This document shows positions 18,151-24,890 of a DNA stretch of 64,000 nt, in pieces. Source of the DNA: JALRBM01 sp964615445 (GTDB lineage: Bacteria > Patescibacteriota > Saccharimonadia > Saccharimonadales > Saccharimonadaceae); the NCBI GenBank assembly GCA_964615445.1, contig CAZTOK010000001.1:36142-100141 (forward strand). Direction: 5' to 3'. A program made the position numbers and the translations under genes. The first letter of the stretch is position 1; the number at the start of each line of letters is the position of its first letter. The notes beneath the pieces were generated by a model. It was given only the letters and a program-made list of their open reading frames with translations. It was not told where the DNA came from and ran no database searches.

Positions 18151-18384
18151 ATGAATATTGATACTATTTTACAGATTATAACAATTGCCTCTGCTATTCT
18201 AATGGTGCTTTGTATTCTCCTTCAGCAGCGCGGGGCGACACTTGGCGCTGGTTTTGGTAGTTCGGGTGAGCTATACACAACCCGTCGCGGCTTTGATAAA
18301 AACCTATATGAAGCAACGATCGTCCTTGCTGTTATTTTTGTTCTGTCTATCTTGGTAAGTTTAGTACTGCCGGCGGCAAAATAA
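18151..18384 (+). CDS. secG: Preprotein translocase subunit SecG
   Basis: This 77-residue protein has the SecG plan: an N-terminal helix, a conserved glycine-rich cytoplasmic loop after LLQQRGATLGAGFGSSGEL, and a second helix (ATIVLAVIFVLSILVSLVL). It supports the SecYEG channel during protein export. It begins at the base after the upstream stop, so it is translated by coupling. The solute-binding protein gene follows 15 bases later. Confidence 0.92.
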   Translation: MNIDTILQIITIASAILMVLCILLQQRGATLGAGFGSSGELYTTRRGFDKNLYEATIVLAVIFVLSILVSLVLPAAK

Positions 18385-18399
18385 AAAAAGGAAAGCATT

Positions 18400-20196
18400 G
18401 TGGCAGACGAAAAGCGTGGGTGGAAACAGTTTCAGCGGCTAACGTTTGACAGTAAGAGAATTTCACGTCGCATGAAAAGGGCGGAAGGTGTGACAACTCG
18501 TCATGCTCGTAAGTTCATTTTAGGCCGACTTGATAATATTAGGAGCGTTCGACGACATATCATTGACTGGCTGGTGCTAGTTGGAGTTATGATTTTTGCA
18601 GTTGGCGCTCAGTTTATCTGGTTTCAGCAGAGTTATCAAACTGTAGCAGCTGCTCCTGGTGGCACTTATGCTGAGGCCTCATTAGGACCTATTGATACGC
18701 TTAATCCGCTTTACGCCTCTTCGAGTGCGGAAATTGCTGCGAGCCGCCTGCTGTTCTCTTCGCTTTTTACCTACGATGCGACTGGTCATTTGCATGGTGA
18801 TCTTGCTCAGAGTATACAGGTAGATGCAAGCGGTACAAACTATACCATTAAAATAAGACCAAATGTGTACTGGCATGATGGTGAACTTTTAACTGCACGC
18901 GACGTTGCATTTACGGTAAATCTTATTAAAAATCCTGAAACACGCTCGCCACTGCGCATTAACTGGAATGATGTGACAGCAAATGCAGTAGATGATACGA
19001 CCATTCAATTTCATCTCCCCGCAGTATATGCTGCATTTGGTAATGCGTTGACCTTCTCAGTGCTTCCTGAGCATATTTTGGCATCCGTTGATCCGGCCAC
19101 TATCCGTGAAAACACGTTTAGCCGTTCACCTATTGGGAGTGGACCATTTTCATTCTTGCTGTTACAGACGGTTAATGCCAGCGAACAGCAAAAGATAGTA
19201 CATATGACGGCGTTTGATAAGTATTATGGTGGTATGCCAAAGCTGAATCGTTTTGAGATTCATTCGTACAACACACAGGACGCCATTATTCGCGCCCTTC
19301 GGACGGGAGAGGTGAACGCCGCTGCGGATCTCACAGGAACAGATGCAGCACAAATAGATACGCATAATTATACTATTACGTCCCAACCAGATGATAGCGG
19401 TGTGTATGCCTTGTTAAATACTGCTTCACCGGTGTTAAAGGATAAAAGCGTTCGACAAGCATTGCAACTCGCCACTGATACATCTGCAATCAGAAAAAGT
19501 GTTACTGGAGTGACCTTGCCCCTCGGTCTCCCATTTATTAATGGGCAACTAACAGGGTACGAAATACCGTCTCCTCCTGCCGCTGATGCAACTAAGGCAG
19601 CGAGTCTCCTTGATGCTGCGGGTTGGAAAGCAGTGAATGGTATCCGTCAAAAAGATGGGCAAAAATTAGCGCTAAGCGTCGTTACGACCAAGAACCTCCA
19701 ATATGAAAAAGCATTAGAAGCAATTGCAGGGCAGTGGCGAAAATTGGGCATAGTTGTAAACACAAATGTTGTGGATATGAACGACCCATCGACCAACTTT
19801 GTCCAAAATACTCTTCAGGCTCGCAACTACGACGTGCTCTTATACGAACTATTCATTGGGGCAGATCCAGACGTGTACGCCTACTGGAACTCATCACAGG
19901 CAACTCCAAATGGTTATAATTTCTCAAATTATGCAAATAAAGCGGCCGACGATGCACTTGCGAGCGCTCGCTCACGACTCGAGCCGGAATTACGCAATGC
20001 TAAATATAAAGCTTTTGCGCGACAGTGGCTCGACGATGTGCCGGCGATCGGTCTTTATCAGCCAGAAGTTGAATATGTTTACAATAAGCACGTCCATTCA
20101 ATTGAAGGAGGCGCGACACTCGTCTCTCCAAATGATCGTTACGAAAACGTACTTGACTGGACGGTTAATCAAAAACCAGTTTACAAAACACCGTAA
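18400..20196 (+). CDS. Peptide/nickel-type ABC solute-binding protein, membrane-anchored
   Basis: The 598-residue protein belongs to the SBP family 5 (DppA/OppA type). A basic N-terminal region of about 62 residues is followed by one hydrophobic helix (WLVLVGVMIFAVGAQFIWF) that anchors it, with the binding domain outside. Family features include GPIDTLNPLYA, YWHDGELLTARDVAFTV and SVRQALQLATD. The start is GTG with AAAGGAAAG upstream. No permease or ATPase of a peptide importer is beside it. The long cytoplasmic N-terminus is unusual for a binding protein and suggests a role beyond simple capture. Confidence 0.88.
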   Translation: MADEKRGWKQFQRLTFDSKRISRRMKRAEGVTTRHARKFILGRLDNIRSVRRHIIDWLVLVGVMIFAVGAQFIWFQQSYQTVAAAPGGTYAEASLGPIDTLNPLYASSSAEIAASRLLFSSLFTYDATGHLHGDLAQSIQVDASGTNYTIKIRPNVYWHDGELLTARDVAFTVNLIKNPETRSPLRINWNDVTANAVDDTTIQFHLPAVYAAFGNALTFSVLPEHILASVDPATIRENTFSRSPIGSGPFSFLLLQTVNASEQQKIVHMTAFDKYYGGMPKLNRFEIHSYNTQDAIIRALRTGEVNAAADLTGTDAAQIDTHNYTITSQPDDSGVYALLNTASPVLKDKSVRQALQLATDTSAIRKSVTGVTLPLGLPFINGQLTGYEIPSPPAADATKAASLLDAAGWKAVNGIRQKDGQKLALSVVTTKNLQYEKALEAIAGQWRKLGIVVNTNVVDMNDPSTNFVQNTLQARNYDVLLYELFIGADPDVYAYWNSSQATPNGYNFSNYANKAADDALASARSRLEPELRNAKYKAFARQWLDDVPAIGLYQPEVEYVYNKHVHSIEGGATLVSPNDRYENVLDWTVNQKPVYKTP

Positions 20197-20202
20197 AGTA
20201 GC

Positions 20203-20208
20203 TATAAT
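20203..20208 (+). promoter_or_regulatory. -10 box for tRNA-Leu(GAG)
   Basis: TATAAT lies 20 bases before the tRNA and just after the stop of the binding-protein gene. Confidence 0.6.
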
Positions 20209-20228
20209 ACCAGGGTTAACACCCTTAT

Positions 20229-20315
20229 GCGCGAATGGCGGAATTGGTAGACGCGTCAGCTTGAGGGGCTGGTGGCCTTCGGGCCGTGGAGGTTCAAGTC
20301 CTCTTTCGCGCACCA
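20229..20315 (+). tRNA. tRNA-Leu(GAG), CCA encoded
   Basis: The acceptor stem is gcgcgaa with ttcgcgc, followed by A and CCA. The D-arm is typical of leucine (gaattggtagac). The anticodon loop in cagcttgaggggctg gives GAG. A long variable arm (ggccttcgggcc) and T-arm ggttcaagtcc complete a class II tRNA. Its T-arm and 3' part are duplicated 101 bases downstream. Confidence 0.95.
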
Positions 20316-20407
20316 TGAGATTATACAAATATAAAAGTGCTCATCTGTGAGCACTTTTTGTTTCCCCATTGATTTTCTCATGTGCTGCATAAGTTCAAGT
20401 CCTCTTT
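20292..20407. repeat. Direct repeat of a tRNA-Leu 3' segment (possible attachment site remnant)
   Basis: The 15-base gttcaagtcctcttt occurs in the tRNA (20292-20306) and again at 20393-20407. The second copy lies beyond the tRNA terminator and next to a GC-richer EEP gene. Duplication of a tRNA 3' segment is the usual trace of site-specific integration. Confidence 0.5.
20333..20359 (+). terminator. Terminator of tRNA-Leu(GAG)
   Basis: The 11-bp arms aaaagtgctca and tgagcactttt flank tctg and end in a T run. Confidence 0.9.
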
Positions 20408-20488
20408 AACCTACTTCTACTCTTGAGATGCACAGAAGAGTAAAAATGTATGTACTTAACATCTTAAATTACTTTTTAGACTATTGAA

Positions 20489-20538
20489 ATGACCCCAGTC
20501 CGGGGTCATGAGGGGTTAGGTCGTCGATGCCTAACCCC
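20489..20538 (-). terminator. Double hairpin after the EEP gene
   Basis: Two perfect hairpins follow each other: atgacccc/ggggtcat (20489-20496 with 20502-20509) and ggggttagg/cctaacccc (20512-20520 with 20530-20538). They lie just after the minus-strand stop at 20551. Confidence 0.75.
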
Positions 20539-20550
20539 GTTCTGTGAGAC

Positions 20551-21255
20551 TTAGTTGGTCTCGACGTTTGCCACCACCGGGATGTGATCGGAGGGGCGGA
20601 TATAATTTGGAATGCCCATTGGCTCGAAGTCCGTCTCGATGTGTTCGACGCGTGCTCCTCGTACGGTGAGCAGGTCTAGTGAAGCCAGTTCTCCGTTGAC
20701 AAACGCCGTCGGCATGAAGCCGCAAGCATTAACGAACCCTGCTCCATCGAAAAGTGCGCGAACCGGTCCATGGGGACGGTCGTTGCAATCTGTCATAATC
20801 ACGGCCGGTTTTGTCCGGCCGAGCCATTCCAGCAACTCCTCGACCTGTACGCTGCCGCGCGTATCTGGAGGCCACTGGATGTGGGTGTTAACGAACTCGA
20901 GACCACCCACGGTCACCGCTTGTGCGACGTGACCTGAACCGTCGCTATAGAAGCGTGACCAGAAGTTCGATATGGTGATGCTGGGCTTGACCAGCATAAG
21001 ACATCCATCTGGTTCATCGCCGTCCTTTGGCGACCAGCGCACCTGCCACTCGTTAGTCGCGTCGAGCGCGGTTACGAGGGCAAAATCGGCTTCCTGGATA
21101 CCGATGATGTCGGCGTTCAACTTGGCGATAACGTCGAGCACCAAAGGCAGTCGAGCTTGTGGTTGGAGCAACTGCTGTGGTACGTGGCCATAGCATCCAT
21201 AGTCCAGATAGTGGTCGGTCAGCACATTCCATGTCGCGCAGCGGCGAACAACCAT
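20551..21255 (-). CDS. Endonuclease/exonuclease/phosphatase (EEP) fold protein
   Basis: The 234-residue protein shows the EEP metal site: TWNVLTDHYLD near the start, IIGIQEAD (metal glutamate), TDCNDRP (Asp-Asn pair), SLDLLTV and the terminal PSDHIPVVANVE (catalytic Asp-His). The order resembles CCR4/Mg-dependent nuclease-phosphatases. The substrate may be nucleic acid, a nucleotide or a phospholipid. The start at 21255 is chosen because AGAGGAG lies 8 bases upstream; an earlier in-frame ATG at 21279 has none. A 60-base sample (20701-20760) is 57% G+C against 45% in uvrC (16381-16440). With the nearby duplicated tRNA fragment this suggests acquisition. Confidence 0.82.
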   Translation of the reverse strand: MVVRRCATWNVLTDHYLDYGCYGHVPQQLLQPQARLPLVLDVIAKLNADIIGIQEADFALVTALDATNEWQVRWSPKDGDEPDGCLMLVKPSITISNFWSRFYSDGSGHVAQAVTVGGLEFVNTHIQWPPDTRGSVQVEELLEWLGRTKPAVIMTDCNDRPHGPVRALFDGAGFVNACGFMPTAFVNGELASLDLLTVRGARVEHIETDFEPMGIPNYIRPSDHIPVVANVETN

Positions 21256-21340
21256 GCGATAGCTCCTCTTACGCTCCATCAGGACTACAAAAGTAAATCA
21301 TATTTTTAGTGGGTTGCCTATGTAATAGAGTGACAATCAT

Positions 21341-21380
21341 ATATTGAGGTCAGCCTGTCGTTCGCAGGCAGCCTCAATAT
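21341..21380. repeat. Long imperfect hairpin upstream of the monooxygenase gene
   Basis: atattgagg/cctcaatat (21341-21349 with 21372-21380) encloses gcctg/caggc around tcgttcg. It stands alone in a 380-base region (21256-21639) with no other gene seen. It may be a terminator or the trace of a lost gene. Confidence 0.5.
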
Positions 21381-21570
21381 CATCGTCTATATCATTCGAA
21401 AAGGTTATCTTAAAACGACCAGTAAAATACGATTTATCAAAATCTCTAGAAGCGCTTCAGTAAGAGGTGACACGTCGTGAACGTGTAAATAATTGATTGC
21501 TCATGAAAGGGTTCTCTTAAAATAGGAGTTTTGTTATATAAATATCTGCTACTTGCTGCACGTAGAGGAT

Positions 21571-21599
21571 TTGACATTGCTTACCTTAATTATTAAGAT
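21571..21599 (+). promoter_or_regulatory. Sigma-70 promoter with an overlapping operator-like palindrome
   Basis: TTGACA (21571-21576) and TAAGAT (21594-21599) are 17 bases apart. The palindrome cttaat-t-attaag (21585-21597) overlaps the -10 and has the CTTA-N5-TAAG core of the site at 12038-12062. A MarR-type repressor bound here would block polymerase. Confidence 0.6.
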
Positions 21600-21639
21600 A
21601 AAATCATATATAAAGTGTTACGTTCTAGTAAGGATATAC

Positions 21640-22842
21640 ATGGCAAATACAAATACTAAAAAACAACTAAACCAAGTCATTATAATAGGTGCAGGAGTAG
21701 GTGGTAGGGCTTTAGCACTATTTCTACAAAAAGCTGGCATAAAGGCGGACGTGTATGAAGCGTATCCATACGTAAAAGGCGTTGGCGGCGGTCTTAACCT
21801 TGCCCCTAACGGTATGTGGATTATGGACGCACTTGGGCTTGCCGAGCGCATTAAACAAATAGGCACCTCAACGCCTGTGGGGCAGTTTGAAAATGGTAAA
21901 GGTAAGCTGCTTGGCCAAATTAAATACGGAGATGTGTCAACCTACGGACAGCCGGCAATCAGTCTCTCTAGGGCGGCGCTCAATGAGTTGCTAGCTGACG
22001 AATTGAAAGCTAAAAATATTCCTGTTCACTATGAAAAGAAGCTTGTGCGAGTCGAGGAGACTGCAGACGGTGTCATTGCTTATTTTGCTGATGGTAGCAG
22101 CGCTAAAGGCGATATATTAGTTGGTGCCGATGGAGTGCATTCGACTGTCCGACAGTATTTATTGCCATCTGGTCCGTCTCCTGAGTTTGTTGGCGTTGTC
22201 GCTGTTGGCGGCTTTACTGCTCTTAAAGATCTGCCACCTATAAGTGAGGCGAAAAAAGCTGCAATGACATATGTGTTTGGTACTAACTTCTTTGGCTATT
22301 GTGGTGGTGATAACGGTTACATGATGTGGTGGGCTAACATCTGGCGCAAAACTGCTTATAGTCCTGAGGAATTATCCCATCTTGATGATGAAGCAGTAAA
22401 GCAAGAACTTCTGGCAATGTACGGCGACTTTCATAGTCCTATACCAGAGCTTATTAAAAATAGTGGCCGCATGCTGAAGCTGAGTGTCTTTGATATACAA
22501 TCATTGCCAACATGGCATATAGGCCGTATTGTGTTGATTGGTGATGCCGCCCATGCTGTTAGTCCAAATGCTGGGCAAGGGGCGTCGATGGCCCTAGAGG
22601 ATGCTATGTATTTGGCCAAAATGCTTCGTGATAAAGAAGATTACGAGCAGGCATTTACGGCCTTTCAAAATGATCGTAAAGATAGGGTGGAAGCCATTGT
22701 TGCGGACGGTCGAAGAAAGGGTGGCGACAAGAAAACAGCTACCCCTCTCCAAGCATTTATTAGAAACATGTTTATAAAACACTTTGTGAAAAAAGGAGCG
22801 AACGCTGTCGATCCAAATATGACGTATCGTATTGATTGGTAA
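21640..22842 (+). CDS. FAD-dependent monooxygenase, TetX/group A type
   Basis: The 400-residue protein has the dinucleotide-binding motif VIIIGAGVGGRALALFLQKAG at the N-terminus, GADGVHSTVR (DG motif) near 165 and LIGDAAHAVSPNAGQGASMALEDA (GD motif) near 300. These define aromatic-ring or antibiotic-modifying flavin hydroxylases, which include TetX. The substrate cannot be assigned. An upstream open stretch is not used: AAGGA lies 6 bases before the ATG at 21640. It is a paralogue of the gene at 23489, and a MarR gene lies between them. Confidence 0.88.
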   Translation: MANTNTKKQLNQVIIIGAGVGGRALALFLQKAGIKADVYEAYPYVKGVGGGLNLAPNGMWIMDALGLAERIKQIGTSTPVGQFENGKGKLLGQIKYGDVSTYGQPAISLSRAALNELLADELKAKNIPVHYEKKLVRVEETADGVIAYFADGSSAKGDILVGADGVHSTVRQYLLPSGPSPEFVGVVAVGGFTALKDLPPISEAKKAAMTYVFGTNFFGYCGGDNGYMMWWANIWRKTAYSPEELSHLDDEAVKQELLAMYGDFHSPIPELIKNSGRMLKLSVFDIQSLPTWHIGRIVLIGDAAHAVSPNAGQGASMALEDAMYLAKMLRDKEDYEQAFTAFQNDRKDRVEAIVADGRRKGGDKKTATPLQAFIRNMFIKHFVKKGANAVDPNMTYRIDW

Positions 22843-22864
22843 GATCAAAAGAACTTCATTCATC

Positions 22865-22917
22865 AAAGCCCCTTATGATGTGCCTCTCTGGGCGGCGCGC
22901 TACAAGGGGCTTTATTG
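22865..22917. terminator. Terminator between the monooxygenase and the MarR gene
   Basis: The 10-bp arms aaagcccctt and aaggggcttt (22865-22874 with 22904-22913) have a long loop with secondary pairing. They can serve both convergent genes. Confidence 0.75.
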
Positions 22918-22944
22918 ATGCGGTGTAATTGCAAGAACTTTAGA

Positions 22945-23418
22945 CTATTTAGATTTTTTGCTTTTTGTCATAAATGATTCTTTTAATGTAAGTGTTTCTT
23001 CGTACAAAATATCAGCTGTGCGCTGCATATAGGTATGGATGAGCTCGAGTTCATTAGGGGTGTAAGATGATTCGAGCTTTGCGATAGACTTACCCAGAGA
23101 AGTGAATAAGGTGGCTATTTTTTTGACATTTGCAGGTATCATCTCTACATACACGCGACGACGGTCCACGTCGTCATGGATTCGCTGTACATATCCAGCT
23201 TTTTCAAGCCTTTCAATGGCAGCCGTTTGTGCACCCATGGTTAAGCCTGTAAGGGCTGATAGTTGTCCCATGGTTTTACGTCCCTCAAATAAATATAGGA
23301 TGCATTTGTGATCTGTTGCATTAAGGTCAAGGCAATCAGCGATGGTCTGGTGATAAAAAATAGTCTGAGCGCTAAGAGGACTTATCGTTATCTGTTTGGC
23401 TAACGTTTCATTATTCAT
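22945..23418 (-). CDS. MarR-family transcriptional regulator
   Basis: The 157-residue winged-helix protein has the HTH MGQLSALTGLTMGAQTAAIERL and the wing YVQRIHDDVDRRRVYVEM. The start at 23418 is preferred to GTG at 23427 because an extended -10 (TGCTATAGT, 23434 to 23426 on the minus strand) ends 7 bases before it, giving a leaderless message. It is divergent from the second monooxygenase gene; a near-perfect palindrome at 23455-23475 lies between and is the likely operator for both. Confidence 0.9.
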   Translation of the reverse strand: MNNETLAKQITISPLSAQTIFYHQTIADCLDLNATDHKCILYLFEGRKTMGQLSALTGLTMGAQTAAIERLEKAGYVQRIHDDVDRRRVYVEMIPANVKKIATLFTSLGKSIAKLESSYTPNELELIHTYMQRTADILYEETLTLKESFMTKSKKSK

Positions 23419-23425
23419 AGTTGAC

Positions 23426-23434
23426 ACTATAGCA
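23426..23434 (-). promoter_or_regulatory. Extended -10 promoter placed for leaderless marR-type mRNA
   Basis: On the minus strand TGCTATAGT is followed by 7 bases and the ATG at 23418. Confidence 0.65.
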
Positions 23435-23454
23435 TGTTTTGTGATTTAATTCAA

Positions 23455-23475
23455 TTTATAAAACTATTTTATAAA
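23455..23475. promoter_or_regulatory. Candidate MarR operator between the regulator and the monooxygenase
   Basis: The 9-bp arms tttataaaa and ttttataaa flank cta, 13 bases before the monooxygenase ATG at 23489. The core also forms a direct repeat of tttataaaac. Confidence 0.65.
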
Positions 23476-23488
23476 ACAAAGGAATTTT

Positions 23489-24694
23489 ATGACAATAAAG
23501 AAGAATCAACACGCTATCATTATTGGAAGCGGTATTGCCGGGGCAGCTATGGCACTTTTTCTCAAAAAAGCAGGTATTGATGCAACGGTATACGAAGCTT
23601 ATCCCCGATTAACTACGATCGGTGGGGGAATGTCACTTGGTCCGAATGGTATGAATGTATTGGCTGAATTGGGGCTTGCAGAAAAGTTGAAAGCGCAAGC
23701 TGCAACTTTAGAGCGCTTGCACTTTCAAAACCAAGCAGGTAAACAATTAGCAGAAACTTCTTCTGGCACTGTGGAAAAATATGGCCAGACATCGGTTGCA
23801 CTCCATCGTTCTGCTCTCCTTGAGCTTGTACTTGATGAAGCTGATCGCCAAGGTATTGCATTTGAATACGAAAAACGTCTAACGGGCTATATGGAACAGG
23901 GTAATCAAGTGATTGCACAGTTTGAAGACGGAAGTACGGCCATGGGAGATTACATTATTGGTGCAGATGGTATTCATTCTAAAGTGCGCAGTATTATGCT
24001 GCCGAATGGTCCAAGTCCAATATATACCGGTCATGTTGCCATTGGTGGCTTTGTCGATGAAAAATATCGTGCCTGGGATAATTCCAATGATATTAAAAAG
24101 ACAGTTCTTGTGTTTGGTCCAGAAAGTTCGTTTGGCTACTGCAATATGAGCGCTGGTCTTCCGCAGTGGGGATGGTGGAGCACGTACGGACAAGCTAAGG
24201 AGCCGACGAAGGCCGATTTGGATGCGCTTACAGATGCACGTCTTAGGCAGCTACTTTTGAAGCGCCATGCCAGCTGGGCGCCGCCGATCAAGGAGTTTAT
24301 CGAGAATTCTACCACTATGATTAAAACGCCTATTTTTGATGTTCCGCCACTTCCTACTTGGCATGTTGGCCGAGCTGTACTGATTGGTGATGCGGCACAT
24401 GCCATGAGTCCACATGCTGGTCAAGGTGCCTCAGTAGCTCTTGAAGATGCAATGTACCTTGCTAAAATGCTACGTGATCATTCGTTCGAAGAAGCGGTTG
24501 AGTTGTATCAAAAAGCACGCAAAAAACGTGCCGAAAAGATCTGTAAAACTGGCCGCGATAATGCTGCACGACAGGTTGATGCAACGCCAGGCCAGGCGCG
24601 CATGCGAGACGTCATTATGTCAATCTTCCTGCCTCTTATGGGCGATCGTGTACAAGACTGGATATTTAAATATAAGATTTCCTGGGAAGATTAG
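23489..24694 (+). CDS. FAD-dependent monooxygenase, TetX/group A type (paralogue)
   Basis: The 401-residue protein repeats the plan of the gene at 21640: GSGIAGAAMALFLKKAGID at the start, GADGIHSKVR in the middle and LIGDAAHAMSPHAGQGASVALEDAMYLAKMLRD later. The two clearly descend from one duplication but have diverged, so they may act on different compounds. AAAGGAA precedes the ATG. The divergent MarR gene and its operator suggest substrate-induced expression. A strong hairpin terminator follows. Confidence 0.88.
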   Translation: MTIKKNQHAIIIGSGIAGAAMALFLKKAGIDATVYEAYPRLTTIGGGMSLGPNGMNVLAELGLAEKLKAQAATLERLHFQNQAGKQLAETSSGTVEKYGQTSVALHRSALLELVLDEADRQGIAFEYEKRLTGYMEQGNQVIAQFEDGSTAMGDYIIGADGIHSKVRSIMLPNGPSPIYTGHVAIGGFVDEKYRAWDNSNDIKKTVLVFGPESSFGYCNMSAGLPQWGWWSTYGQAKEPTKADLDALTDARLRQLLLKRHASWAPPIKEFIENSTTMIKTPIFDVPPLPTWHVGRAVLIGDAAHAMSPHAGQGASVALEDAMYLAKMLRDHSFEEAVELYQKARKKRAEKICKTGRDNAARQVDATPGQARMRDVIMSIFLPLMGDRVQDWIFKYKISWED

Positions 24695-24712
24695 ACCGAC
24701 AGTTTTTCGCTA

Positions 24713-24742
24713 AAAGGATGCTTCGAGAAAGAAGCATCCTTT
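24713..24742 (+). terminator. Terminator of the second monooxygenase
   Basis: The 12-bp perfect arms aaaggatgcttc and gaagcatccttt flank gagaaa. Confidence 0.88.
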
Positions 24743-24844
24743 CAATGGTTTCCCCTATAACCAGCGAGTCATAAAATGTTCCACGACGAGTCGATCTCAT
24801 GCATCATGAACTTATTATAGGCTGGTCCTAGAGGAGTAGGATAT

Positions 24845-24868
24845 AAAAACACCCCTATGATGGGGGTG
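24845..24868 (-). terminator. Terminator of the secreted repeat protein gene
   Basis: cacccc/ggggtg pairs (24850-24855 with 24863-24868). On the minus strand it is followed by a run of five T. Confidence 0.8.
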
Positions 24869-24890
24869 ATTTTGTGTATTTCAGTTGATT

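Noticed and set aside
20512..20538. Integron attC-like site (gttaggt ... gcctaac)
   Set aside because: The two 7-mers fit the core-site consensus but in the reverse order and with only a few bases between, so this is a plain terminator hairpin. No integron integrase is present.
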